This document shows positions 15,305-23,277 of a DNA stretch of 35,696 nucleotides, piece by piece. The stretch covers positions 1 through 35,696 of the forward strand of contig JAKSMV010000028.1 in NCBI GenBank assembly GCA_024400425.1. The letters run 5' to 3'. The notes beneath the pieces are model-generated. The model saw only the letters and a program-made list of their open reading frames with translations, did not search any database and was not told the origin of the DNA. The position numbers and the translations under genes are program-made. The stretch's first letter is position 1; each line of letters starts with the position of its first letter. Source of the stretch: Bacteroidales bacterium (GTDB lineage Bacteria > Bacteroidota > Bacteroidia > Bacteroidales > F082).

Positions 15305-16246
15305 TCAATAGCGTTCCACGTCAATGTCAGAAACGCCGCAATCCAACTTGATGACAATGACATGTTCAGAGGAACCGTCGCCAGAAGCCTGCCACACTCC
15401 CTTTTCGACCTTTTCAAAACCTTTAAAATCCTTGGAAGTGATAGCGGAATCGAAATAGATTTTGCAATCCATCGATGCCGGAATCTCAATATTGATGTCG
15501 GAAACACCCGATTCAACAATCAATTCCGTATCGCAGCCGCGGTCGCCAAGGCGGATATCCATGTCGCATACACCAGCTTCAATATTAAGTTTTTCAACCT
15601 TGTAAGGCGAAAAATCGAAATCGCAGTCTGCAGCGCCCGTCTCGATATTCACTGTCCATAATGGCACGTCGCTCAGAGCTATATCCAATTCATTGTTCAC
15701 TTTATTACGCTTGTGCTTGCCATTGTTTTCTTCACTGACATAAACATTTGCGAAATCATCATCTCTCTCGACAAGCATGGAATACTTCACGAAATCGTTG
15801 TGGCTGTTCACCTTCACCAATTCGGCACAAGGCTTCTTGATCTCGAATTCGCCAGCACCAAAATCGACATTCAAAGTGGCATGCGAATAAGCACCAAATG
15901 GTTCGGAAAATTCCTGAATGAAAGGCACGTTCCCATCAGTTTCATCATCATCCGACCAGATATCATTCTTGAAGTTGTTCACGATTTTCGTGAAGGCGAA
16001 GGATTCAGGATGGTTTTTCGCCTCGTAATGATAAAGCAGGCAACTCAGACCCAGCATGAGGACCAACAAACCCGTCTTCAGATAATTATTGATAGGCAAG
16101 ATGGCCACACCTAAGAAAATAAACAACATAGGCCAAAGACGCAAGGCCACGCTCCAGCTGAAAGTAATGACATCCAGCGAAGCCAACAAGGCGACAACAC
16201 CAACAAAAAGGATGATGATTCCTAAGAACAAATTCCTGCTTTTCAT
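15305..16246 (-). CDS. LiaF-like membrane protein with C-terminal toastrack-type beta domain
   Basis: The 313-residue protein has three N-terminal transmembrane segments (about 6-24, 33-50, 57-73) of the LiaI/LiaF type. A beta-rich domain with a repeated pattern follows: NVDFGAGEFEI (126), NIETGAADCDF (200), NIEAGVCDMDI (221), IVESGVSDINI (243) and KLDCGVSDIDV (300). This fits the DUF4097/LiaF-like 'toastrack' or short beta-helix fold. Related proteins take part in cell-envelope stress sensing. The ATG overlaps the stop of the PspC gene by 4 bases, so the two are translated together and probably act together in the inner membrane. Confidence 0.75.
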   Translation of the reverse strand: MKSRNLFLGIIILFVGVVALLASLDVITFSWSVALRLWPMLFIFLGVAILPINNYLKTGLLVLMLGLSCLLYHYEAKNHPESFAFTKIVNNFKNDIWSDDDETDGNVPFIQEFSEPFGAYSHATLNVDFGAGEFEIKKPCAELVKVNSHNDFVKYSMLVERDDDFANVYVSEENNGKHKRNKVNNELDIALSDVPLWTVNIETGAADCDFDFSPYKVEKLNIEAGVCDMDIRLGDRGCDTELIVESGVSDINIEIPASMDCKIYFDSAITSKDFKGFEKVEKGVWQASGDGSSEHVIVIKLDCGVSDIDVERY

Positions 16247-16644
16247 GATTTTCTGTTTTTAAATGGAACGATGAGCAAAAGACCTAACACGATGAGCAAT
16301 ACCGGCCAAATAGTTGACCAATCAAACTTCGGGAGAAAATCGTCGAGCAAGCACAGAGTGCCGATGGCAATAAGGATGACACCCGCGATCCAACTACCTT
16401 TGCCACTTTGCGCAACTGTAGATTCAGCATTGTCATACGACTGATTCTCGGCATGGTTCGCCTTAGGCATCACAATCCAGAGAATGAGATAGATAAGGAA
16501 GCCCGAGTAACCTGCTACCAAAAGCAGAATGAAAATCACGCGCATCAAAGCGACATCGATGCCGAAAAAATCGGCCAAACCAGAACACACGCCTGCAATG
16601 ACCTTGTTTCGTGTGTTCCGCTGCAATCTTTTTGAGTTATCCAT
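16243..16644 (-). CDS. PspC-domain membrane protein
   Basis: The 133-residue protein has a PspC domain at about 5-62 (RNKVIAGVCSGLADFFGIDV, then MRVIFILLLV and YLILWIVMPK). A second membrane region of the LiaI/LiaF type covers about 85-130 (GVILIAIGTLCLLDDFLPKF). PspC proteins are inner-membrane parts of envelope stress responses. It overlaps the downstream toastrack gene by 4 bases (ATGA). No phage-shock PspA homologue or LiaRS-like two-component system is in the window. The intergenic space to ubiE holds a -7-like GATTTTTG on the minus strand, not an exact match. Confidence 0.88.
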   Translation of the reverse strand: MDNSKRLQRNTRNKVIAGVCSGLADFFGIDVALMRVIFILLLVAGYSGFLIYLILWIVMPKANHAENQSYDNAESTVAQSGKGSWIAGVILIAIGTLCLLDDFLPKFDWSTIWPVLLIVLGLLLIVPFKNRKS

Positions 16645-16778
16645 TGTTATATGTTGTTATTGATTTTGATTCCATTTATACGGACGACAATCTCTTTTGT
16701 TACAAAACGCTGCAAAAATCGGCATTTTTTATTTCATGGCAGTAGGTTGTAATGTTGCAACCCAAAGCCGAATTTCAG

Positions 16779-16786
16779 TATCTTCG
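16779..16786 (+). promoter_or_regulatory. -7-like promoter box of ubiE
   Basis: TATCTTCG differs from TAnnTTTG at one position and ends 18 bases before the ATG at 16805. The same TTCG variant occurs before the deoxynucleoside kinase gene. Confidence 0.4.
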
Positions 16787-16804
16787 CAGCCATAAACAAA
16801 AGTC

Positions 16805-17518
16805 ATGACCGACGGAATCACTAATCACAGCCACTCCCCAATCGCCGCGATGTTCGACCGCATCTCGCCGCGCTACGATTTTCTCAACCATCTGCTCTCG
16901 CTCAATATCGACAAGATTTGGCGACGCAAGACAGTGAAAACCATAGCCATTCGTCACCCGGAGCAAATCCTCGACCTTGCCACTGGCACCGCTGACCTTG
17001 CCTTGCAGTTGGCGAAATCACTGCCCGAAGCCCACATTACAGGCCTCGACTTTTCAGCAAAAATGCTCGAAATCGGCAAAGAGAAAGTCGAGAAGCAAGG
17101 TTTGGAAAACAGCATCCAGTTACAACAAGGCGATGCTGCCCATCTTCCATTTGCAAGCGGTACCTTCGATGCTGTCACTATCGCCTTCGGTGCCCGCAAT
17201 TTCGAAGACCTACCGAGCTCGCTAAAGGAGATTCATCGTGTCATGAAGCCCAATGCCCAATTGTGCATTTTAGAGTTCTCGATGCCTCAATCCTTCCCCA
17301 TAAAGCAAGCCTATCTATTCTATTTCAAGCACATACTGCCAAAAATCGGTTCTTGGATTTCAAAAGATAAATCGGCATACAGTTACTTACCTGCTTCTGT
17401 CCAAAACTTTCCGCCACCTAATACCTTTATTAATATATTAAGGGAGAAAGGTTTCCAACAAGTTGAGAAAAAGAGTTTGTCATTCGGTATTGCCACTTTG
17501 TATTCGGCTTTCAAATGA
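16805..17518 (+). CDS. ubiE: Demethylmenaquinone methyltransferase
   Basis: The 237-residue protein has the UbiE/MenG signatures: FDRISPRYDFLNHLLSL, ILDLATGTADLAL (S-adenosylmethionine binding, about 55-67) and VTIAFGARNFEDL. It also has LKEIHRVMKPNAQLCILEFS and a YSYLPASVQNFPPP C-terminal region. It carries out the last methylation in menaquinone synthesis, which is what an anaerobic Bacteroidales would need. The porT gene follows on the same strand with its own promoter box, an order that I recall from other Bacteroidota genomes. Confidence 0.93.
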   Translation: MTDGITNHSHSPIAAMFDRISPRYDFLNHLLSLNIDKIWRRKTVKTIAIRHPEQILDLATGTADLALQLAKSLPEAHITGLDFSAKMLEIGKEKVEKQGLENSIQLQQGDAAHLPFASGTFDAVTIAFGARNFEDLPSSLKEIHRVMKPNAQLCILEFSMPQSFPIKQAYLFYFKHILPKIGSWISKDKSAYSYLPASVQNFPPPNTFINILREKGFQQVEKKSLSFGIATLYSAFK

Positions 17519-17536
17519 CAATCCAATAGAATTTCC

Positions 17537-17544
17537 TATTTTTG
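17537..17544 (+). promoter_or_regulatory. -7 promoter box of porT
   Basis: TATTTTTG lies 19 bases after the ubiE stop and 65 bases before the GTG start of porT. Confidence 0.45.
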
Positions 17545-17609
17545 CACGCATTTTTCACGCAATAAAAGCGGAAACAAATCGTTACACGAACATTAAAAAT
17601 AGAACGAAA

Positions 17610-18425
17610 GTGAAGAAATACGCCAAGATAATCGCCATCGCACTGCTGATTGCGACATGTTTCATGACCCCAGTCATGGCCCAACGAAAAGTGATGAACT
17701 ACTTGCCGAAATACGAGCAAGAACCTTACCACTTCGGTTTTTTGTTGGGATTCAACGAGATGATGTACACCATCAAGACCGTTGACAACTATCAGAACCT
17801 TCAATTCTCGCCAAGCACTTGGCCCATGGGACCTGTCAGTGGAGAAACCACGCAATCCATCAGCGTCTATAACATAGAGAGCGACATCATGCCCGGCTTC
17901 ACCGTAGGCATCATCGGCAGCAAACGCCTCGGCAAATATTTTGACCTGCGCCTCATCCCCACGCTGAGTTTCGCCGACCGAAACATTTCCTACACCATCG
18001 CCATCAAAGACAAGAACGGCAGCATGAGATTCGACACCATCAACAACAAACCTATTTTCACCACATTTGTCGAATTTCCACTTCACATCAAATATCGTTC
18101 GAAGCGTTTCAACAATGTGGGAGCCTACCTTATTGGTGGCGTCAACCCAAAACTTGACCTTGCTTCACAGAAAAGCAACAAGCAAACCGACAGCAGCGGC
18201 AACGAGTACATCAACAATCTGGTCACCCGCCGCTTCGATTGCGCCTTCGAAATTGGAGCAGGTTTCGACATCTACAACCAGTGGTTCAAGATGGGAATCG
18301 AGATAAAAATGAGCTACGGAATGCTCGATATCGTGAAAAGAAACGAGACACAGAACCTGATTTATGACGCTCCGATCCAAAAATTGTCCAATAAAACATT
18401 CCTTGTATCATTTTTATTTGAATAA
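17610..18425 (+). CDS. porT: Type IX secretion outer membrane protein PorT/SprT
   Basis: The protein is 271 residues from a GTG at 17610 that opens a clean signal peptide (KKYAKIIAIALLIATCF, cleaved after VMAQ). An ATG 49 codons upstream lies inside ubiE and gives an unlikely leader. The mature part has NYLPKYEQEPYHFGFLLGFN, GFTVGIIGSKRLGKYFDLRL and FVEFPLHIKYRSKRFNNVG. A final barrel strand ends LVSFLFE. This matches the PorT family of eight-strand barrels needed for type IX secretion and gliding in Porphyromonas and Flavobacterium. Its place behind ubiE supports the call. No other secretion gene or clear type IX C-terminal signal is seen in the window. Confidence 0.8.
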   Translation: MKKYAKIIAIALLIATCFMTPVMAQRKVMNYLPKYEQEPYHFGFLLGFNEMMYTIKTVDNYQNLQFSPSTWPMGPVSGETTQSISVYNIESDIMPGFTVGIIGSKRLGKYFDLRLIPTLSFADRNISYTIAIKDKNGSMRFDTINNKPIFTTFVEFPLHIKYRSKRFNNVGAYLIGGVNPKLDLASQKSNKQTDSSGNEYINNLVTRRFDCAFEIGAGFDIYNQWFKMGIEIKMSYGMLDIVKRNETQNLIYDAPIQKLSNKTFLVSFLFE

Positions 18426-18493
18426 CATTCAATAAGTTACATAAATAAAGAAAAAATTATTCGGCAAATTGTTGTTCGCATCGTTTTTTTCTA

Positions 18494-18501
18494 TACTTTT
18501 G
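18494..18501 (+). promoter_or_regulatory. -7 promoter box of the tRNA-Glu gene
   Basis: TACTTTTG ends 25 bases before the mature tRNA 5' end. Confidence 0.5.
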
Positions 18502-18526
18502 CAACGTCAAAACAAGACAGAAAGAT

Positions 18527-18603
18527 GGTCTCTTCGTCTAGTCTGGTCAGGACGTCAGGTTTTCATCCTGGTAACTCGGGTTCAAATCCCGGAGAGACTA
18601 CCA
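18527..18603 (+). tRNA. tRNA-Glu (anticodon UUC), CCA encoded
   Basis: The sequence folds into a complete cloverleaf. The acceptor GGTCTCT pairs with AGAGACT (one G-U pair at the end). The D arm is GTCT...GGAC. The anticodon stem TCAGG/CCTGG has the loop TTTTCAT, giving anticodon TTC at 18562-18564. The T arm is TCGGG/CCCGG with TTCAAAT. Discriminator A and an encoded CCA end at 18603. It has its own promoter box and terminator and is not part of a cluster. Confidence 0.95.
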
Positions 18604-18629
18604 AAGCTCGCTGAAAAGCGGGCTTTTTT
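18603..18629 (+). terminator. Rho-independent terminator after tRNA-Glu
   Basis: AGCTCGCT pairs with AGCGGGCT around a GAAA loop, followed by a run of T at 18624-18629. It starts right at the CCA end and lies 18 bases before the lplA ATG. Confidence 0.8.
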
Positions 18630-18647
18630 CTTATATTTCCATCCAGA

Positions 18648-19628
18648 ATGAAAACTCAAGTCATCATCAGCACGCAATACGACCCGTTCCTCAACCGCGC
18701 AGTCGAAGCCTATCTCGTGGATCATCAAGAAGAAGACACCATCACGATGTATCTCTGGAAAAACCAGCAGACCGTCGTCATCGGCTACAACCAAAACCCT
18801 TATTCGGAATGCAATGTGAAAATGTTGCTCGACGAAGGCGGCCACGTCATGCGCCGCGGCACCGGTGGAGGCGCCGTCTATCACGACCTTGGTAACATCA
18901 ATTTCTCATTCATTGCGAGCCGCAAGAACTACGACGTGCGCAAGCAACTTTCCATCATCCAAGATGCTTTGCTGAATTATGGCTTGGAGACCGAGATATC
19001 AGGCCGCAACGACCTCACCTATCAAGGCCGTAAATTCTCAGGCAATGCCTTCTCGAAAGGCAACAACAACCTGCACCACGGCACAATCCTCATCAAGACC
19101 GATGGTGAAAAGATGATGCGTTACCTCACCGTCAACCAAGCGAAGTTGCAAAAACACGGTGTGAAAAGTGTCAGCAGCCGCGTCATCAACCTGAGCGAAG
19201 CCGTGCCCGAACTCACTTCAGAAAACATCAAGGAACCGCTCATCCGCTCGTTTGCCAAAATCTATGGCGGGACACCTATCATTGTCAATTTCGAGGATTT
19301 ATCACAAAACGAAGAAGTGCAAGCCACAGCAAGGCGCATTTCATCATTCGATTTTCTATTCGCCCGTTGGGAACATTTCCAGACCACCAAGCGTGCCCAA
19401 TTCGATTGGGGTGCCGTCGAAATCTCACTCCATATCAATGAGGCGAAAGGCATCATCAACGACATTCAGATAGCCTCCGACTGCCTCGACACGGAAATCA
19501 TCGCCCAAGCCGAACAGCTACTGAAAGGTTGCAGCACACTCGAAATCCCCGTCTTAGAAAAAGACAACGGAATCATCAATGATATTGTCGGATTGGTTTT
19601 CGGCAAAGAAATGCCTAAAGCGGAATAA
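18648..19628 (+). CDS. lplA: Lipoate--protein ligase A
   Basis: The 326-residue protein has the LplA catalytic domain with VVIGYNQNPYSE, the RRGTGGGAVYHDLGN motif (69-83) and GRKFSGNAFSK with the lipoyl-AMP-binding lysine K129. A C-terminal accessory domain follows (RAQFDWGAVEISLHINEAKG). It activates free lipoate with ATP and attaches it to lipoyl domains of dehydrogenases or the glycine cleavage H protein. It starts just behind the tRNA terminator. A TATATTTC near 18630 could be a weak promoter. It ends 5 bases from the convergent HU-SPOR gene. Confidence 0.92.
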   Translation: MKTQVIISTQYDPFLNRAVEAYLVDHQEEDTITMYLWKNQQTVVIGYNQNPYSECNVKMLLDEGGHVMRRGTGGGAVYHDLGNINFSFIASRKNYDVRKQLSIIQDALLNYGLETEISGRNDLTYQGRKFSGNAFSKGNNNLHHGTILIKTDGEKMMRYLTVNQAKLQKHGVKSVSSRVINLSEAVPELTSENIKEPLIRSFAKIYGGTPIIVNFEDLSQNEEVQATARRISSFDFLFARWEHFQTTKRAQFDWGAVEISLHINEAKGIINDIQIASDCLDTEIIAQAEQLLKGCSTLEIPVLEKDNGIINDIVGLVFGKEMPKAE

Positions 19629-19633
19629 AGCGG

Positions 19634-20698
19634 TCACTTCCTTATCCAAGCCTTTGCTTCACCGTCAGCCTTGATTTTAGCGAGAGCTGCTTTTGCCTCA
19701 TCGTCGGTACGATAGCGACCATAACTTACGAACCATTTGCCTCCATGCATTTCAACGCATGCACTTTGGTAGCCACTGTCCTTCAGCTTGGCTTCCAATC
19801 TATGGGCATTTTCCTCATTGGAGAAACAGCCAGCTACAATCATGATTTTGGCATCTTCAACCGATGCAATTTCTTGTTCCAGCTGAGTTAATTCTTCAGT
19901 TCCTTGTTCATTCAAAATTCCCAAAGAATCTCTTTCGGTCAAAGTATCTGTTTCTTGATAAAGAATCGTATCCGTTTCAGGCATTGCCGTGCTATCAGGT
20001 GCCACAATCGGTTTTTCTTGTTCAATTACCATATCGATTGGAAGAGTGATTGGATCTTGTGGCCACAACCATTGCTTAAAATCAACAATACGGAAATATT
20101 GAAGACCAAAAACAGCTGCAATTAAAAGCAACAAAATCAGCAGAATCCATGGCCATACACGACGGCGATGGTCATCTTCGTCTTCATGGACTGCCTTTTC
20201 GTCAACCGTGACAGGCGTATTCTTTTCTTTCTGCTGTTGCTCGATTTCGGCCCTGATTTCCGCTTTCGTGGCGGAATGGCCAACAGGAACTGCCGTGAAA
20301 TCGCTCAATCCGAAAGAATCGCTATTAAAATTGGATGAAGTATCCTGATCAAGAACAATATCAGAACTCCAATCGCACCTAAGCGAACCGATACCTTTCA
20401 AAGTGACGCTCTTCCCTTCTTTCAAAACGCCAAAACAATCTGAAACAAAGATTGCGAGCAGACGACGGGCTTCATCAAGTGGAATGTTGCTTTCTTCCGC
20501 TATATAATTGACAATCAAATCATTGTCATCACGCAATTTATCATTAAACTCAATGACCGACGAAGGAGCCGTAAAGTAATTAGCCACACGATTCACATTT
20601 GCTGAAGTCGGCTTCTTGACAAAAGCGCCCAAGCCTGGCACTATAACAGTGTCGCGGACGAACAAAAGGTCGAAAATGGCTTCAGCGATGGTTTTCAT
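19634..20698 (-). CDS. HU-like and SPOR domain membrane protein
   Basis: The 354-residue protein starts with HU-CCDC81-like domains (about 1-110: DTVIVPGLGAFVKKPTSANV, then VLKEGKSVTLKGIGSL). An acidic linker leads to one transmembrane segment (181-201, WPWILLILLLLIAAV). A low-complexity spacer and a C-terminal SPOR domain (282-354, IMIVAGCFSNEENAHRLEAK, WFVSYGRY) follow. SPOR domains bind denuded peptidoglycan at the septum. The N-terminal part is related to DNA-binding HU proteins, although binding here is unproven. The topology places the HU part in the cytoplasm and SPOR in the periplasm. It follows kdsB by 9 bases on the same strand. Confidence 0.85.
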   Translation of the reverse strand: MKTIAEAIFDLLFVRDTVIVPGLGAFVKKPTSANVNRVANYFTAPSSVIEFNDKLRDDNDLIVNYIAEESNIPLDEARRLLAIFVSDCFGVLKEGKSVTLKGIGSLRCDWSSDIVLDQDTSSNFNSDSFGLSDFTAVPVGHSATKAEIRAEIEQQQKEKNTPVTVDEKAVHEDEDDHRRRVWPWILLILLLLIAAVFGLQYFRIVDFKQWLWPQDPITLPIDMVIEQEKPIVAPDSTAMPETDTILYQETDTLTERDSLGILNEQGTEELTQLEQEIASVEDAKIMIVAGCFSNEENAHRLEAKLKDSGYQSACVEMHGGKWFVSYGRYRTDDEAKAALAKIKADGEAKAWIRK

Positions 20699-20707
20699 GA
20701 CGATGTG

Positions 20708-21508
20708 TTATATGTTTTGCGGCGCTTCGGCTCCGCTCAGCGACCGCATTGATGAATTTGAATCAATCTGCGATGTTATGAACGACTCGGCTTTTTGGAG
20801 ATCTGAAGGTGTATCTATTGAGACATTCTCGGTGTCGGTAATGCCCATGCGAATCTCCAGACCATTCTCAAGCCAACGCAGTTGCTCAAGCGACTCCGAC
20901 TTTTCCAACTCCGACATTGGCATTTGTGCAATCTTACGCAAGGCTTCAGCCTTATAGGCATAAATGCCAACATGCTTGTAAAACATGCCTTTGGCAAGCC
21001 ATTCGGTAGCATCGACATTGCGCATGAATGGGATAGGCTGACGGCTGAAATACAAGGCCTTGCCTTCTTTATCCATGACCACTTTCACCGTATTCTGGCT
21101 GAAAAGTTCATCTTCAAGGCGAATGCGTTTGGCCAACGAAGCCAGTTGCGTGTCATCACGGCCTATCAAATCAACCATCATATTGATTTGTTCAGGGTCG
21201 ATGAATGGTTCATCACCTTGAATGTTGACGACAGCATCGAAAGCATCGTCGAGCAAGTCAAGAGCCTCGCGGCAACGGTCGGTGCCACTGCGATGGTTAG
21301 GGTCGGTGAGCACATAACGGCCACCAAAATCCATCACTTCATCAGCGATGCGCACATCATCAGTTGCCACAACGACAGCGTCAAGCCTCGATTTCAAGGC
21401 CTGTTCGTAAACCCTACGGATCATCGTTTTCCCTTTAATCAACGCAAGTGGCTTGCCAGGGAAGCGCGTAGAAGCATAACGTGCAGGTATGATTCCAACA
21501 AACTTCAT
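20708..21508 (-). CDS. kdsB: 3-deoxy-manno-octulosonate cytidylyltransferase
   Basis: The 266-residue protein begins MKFVGIIPARYASTRFPGKP and has VVVATDDVRIADEV, TDPNHRSGTDRCREAL and VVNIQGDEPFIDPEQI, all conserved in KdsB. It activates Kdo as CMP-Kdo for lipopolysaccharide core synthesis. The usual family end (SIDTPSDLQKAE) is followed by about 20 extra residues (SNSSMRSLSGAEAPQNI). These are partly encoded by a GC-rich hairpin that looks like a repeat element. The ATG overlaps the stop of the kinase gene by one base (TGATG). Confidence 0.93.
   Translation of the reverse strand: MKFVGIIPARYASTRFPGKPLALIKGKTMIRRVYEQALKSRLDAVVVATDDVRIADEVMDFGGRYVLTDPNHRSGTDRCREALDLLDDAFDAVVNIQGDEPFIDPEQINMMVDLIGRDDTQLASLAKRIRLEDELFSQNTVKVVMDKEGKALYFSRQPIPFMRNVDATEWLAKGMFYKHVGIYAYKAEALRKIAQMPMSELEKSESLEQLRWLENGLEIRMGITDTENVSIDTPSDLQKAESFITSQIDSNSSMRSLSGAEAPQNI
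20719..20747. repeat. REP-like GC-rich hairpin forming the 3' end of kdsB
   Basis: GCGGCGCT pairs with AGCGACCGC (one bulged A) around a core TCGGCTCCGCTC. On the minus strand it reads GGTCGCTGAGCGGAGCCGAA, which resembles short palindromic repeats common in some Bacteroidota genomes (CTGAGCGAAGTCGAAG-like). It encodes the SLSGAEAP of the KdsB tail. Only one copy is visible in the window, so the repeat status is inferred. Confidence 0.4.
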
Positions 21509-22119
21509 CAGAACAAACCATTAAGCGAGGCTTCGATGCGATCGATGACCGTACCCAGGTCCTCAGGATTTTCAAGTTCGAGATTATCGGTGTCGATAAT
21601 CAGCAGTTTTCCCTCATTGTAATGGCTAATCCATTCTTCATAGCGCTCATTCAGGTTTGTCAGATAGCTGATGCTGATTGATTGTTCGTAGTCACGATTG
21701 CGCTTAGCAATATGGCGGATAAGCGTCGGCACCGATGCGCGAAGGTAAATCAGCAAATCGGGCGCTTGGAGGAACTTGGTCATCAGTTCGAACAGCGACT
21801 TGTAATTCTCGAAATCGCGTGTTTCCATGAGGCCCATGGAATAGAGGTTGGCAGCAAAGATGTTGGCATCTTCATAAATAGTGCGGTCTTGAATCACATT
21901 CTCTCCACTATTGCGGATATCCATCACCTGACGGAAACGGCTGTTGAGGAAGAAAATCTGGATATTGAACGACCAGCGTTGCATATCCTCGTAGAAACTA
22001 TCCAAATAAGGATTGTGTTCCACTTCCTCGAAATGCGGTTTCCAGCTGAAATGCTTGGCAAGCAAGCGTGTAAGTGTGGTCTTGCCCGAGCCTATATTTC
22101 CTGCTATTGCGATGTGCAT
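21508..22119 (-). CDS. Deoxynucleoside kinase
   Basis: The protein is 203 residues from the ATG at 22119; the 17 upstream in-frame residues are excluded because the P-loop MHIAIAGNIGSGKTTL must be N-terminal. It shows the dNK-family motifs HFEEVEHNPYLDSFYED, QDRTIYEDANIF (substrate and catalytic DR region), and a lid region HIAKRNRDYEQSI. It phosphorylates purine or pyrimidine deoxynucleosides in the salvage pathway. The exact base preference is not readable. It is upstream of kdsB with a one-base overlap. Confidence 0.88.
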   Translation of the reverse strand: MHIAIAGNIGSGKTTLTRLLAKHFSWKPHFEEVEHNPYLDSFYEDMQRWSFNIQIFFLNSRFRQVMDIRNSGENVIQDRTIYEDANIFAANLYSMGLMETRDFENYKSLFELMTKFLQAPDLLIYLRASVPTLIRHIAKRNRDYEQSISISYLTNLNERYEEWISHYNEGKLLIIDTDNLELENPEDLGTVIDRIEASLNGLF

Positions 22120-22152
22120 GACAAAGAGTTTTAGTTGTACGAAATTGAATGG

Positions 22153-22160
22153 CGAAAATA
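22153..22160 (-). promoter_or_regulatory. -7-like promoter box of the kinase-kdsB-HU/SPOR operon
   Basis: The minus strand reads TATTTTCG, one base from consensus, 33 bases before the ATG at 22119. Confidence 0.4.
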
Positions 22161-22197
22161 AGAAAAACAAAGAAACGAAACCTTCTTGACAGAAAAT

Positions 22198-23277
22198 TTA
22201 TTTTGGTGCCTTTCTCAAAAGCACGATGGCGAGGGCACTGAAAATGAAATTCGGCGTCCACGCTGCCATGAACGGCGACAAGCCTCCCGAGATGGCGAAC
22301 GACTTGGAAATCTGCATGAAGAGAATATAGGAGAAGGCTATCACGATACCGATTCCCAAATGCATTCCCATGCCACCCTTGATTTTTCGGCTCGACAGTG
22401 CCGCACCAATCAAGGTGAGAATGAGGATAGCCCCCGGAGCGGCCCAACGTTGCTGCATTTCCACCTCGTAAGCCGTCACTCCTTGTGCTCCTTTGCTCTT
22501 CATCTTAGCAATGTGGTCGCGCAACTCGAAAAAATCCATTTCGATGTAGTCTTCCTTAATCTGATAAAAATCGGTAGGCAGAAGATTGAAAACGGTATCC
22601 ATGCGACGGCCTTTCTCAAGCCATTCCTCACCGCCATTAAGATGATGTATTCCGTAATTATCGATTCTCCACTTGTTGGGCACAACGGAATCATGATAAA
22701 CAATATCGCTCAGCATCTTATATTTCAACTCATTACCATCATATTTCTCCCAACAATAACGATAACCCAAATCCTTTTCAAGGTTATAGCCGTCAATATA
22801 GACATATTCGTCGGGACCAATTTGCACATGGATATTGTTACCACCGAAGGTCACCAAACTCTCCATATATTCATTCTTGAATGCCTGTCGGATTTCATTC
22901 GTCTTAGGAATCAGGAAGTTGCCGAAATACAGCGACATGACTGCCAAAGTGACTGCCGCAAGCATATAAGGATAGAGAAATCGCCAAAAACTTACACCAC
23001 TGCTTAGGATGGCAACGACTTCGGTATGCGCGGCCATCTTTGAAGTGAAAAACACAACCGCAATGAACGTGAACAAATAGATGAACAGATTGATATAATA
23101 AGGAATCGAAGTGACATAGTACTCAAAAAACACCCGTTGCCAAGGGGCGTTATGCTTCAGGAAGAGATCAAGGTTTTCCGAGAGGTCGAAGATGATGACA
23201 ATCACCACCAAAAGCGAGATGGCAAGGAAAAACGTCCCGATGAACTTCTTGAATATATATAAATCTAATTTCTTCAT
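22198..23277 (-). CDS. LptF/LptG-family permease (lipopolysaccharide export)
   Basis: The 359-residue protein begins MKKLDLYIFKKFIGTFFLAI and has three N-terminal membrane segments and a large periplasmic beta domain (about 130-265). Three C-terminal segments follow (APGAILILTLIGAALSSRKI, MHLGIGIVIAFSYILFMQIS). This is the YjgP/YjgQ architecture. With LptB and LptC such proteins extract lipopolysaccharide from the inner membrane. I cannot separate LptF from LptG with certainty. The ATG directly follows the tgt stop codon (TAAATG), so the two genes are one transcription unit. Confidence 0.9.
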   Translation of the reverse strand: MKKLDLYIFKKFIGTFFLAISLLVVIVIIFDLSENLDLFLKHNAPWQRVFFEYYVTSIPYYINLFIYLFTFIAVVFFTSKMAAHTEVVAILSSGVSFWRFLYPYMLAAVTLAVMSLYFGNFLIPKTNEIRQAFKNEYMESLVTFGGNNIHVQIGPDEYVYIDGYNLEKDLGYRYCWEKYDGNELKYKMLSDIVYHDSVVPNKWRIDNYGIHHLNGGEEWLEKGRRMDTVFNLLPTDFYQIKEDYIEMDFFELRDHIAKMKSKGAQGVTAYEVEMQQRWAAPGAILILTLIGAALSSRKIKGGMGMHLGIGIVIAFSYILFMQISKSFAISGGLSPFMAAWTPNFIFSALAIVLLRKAPK

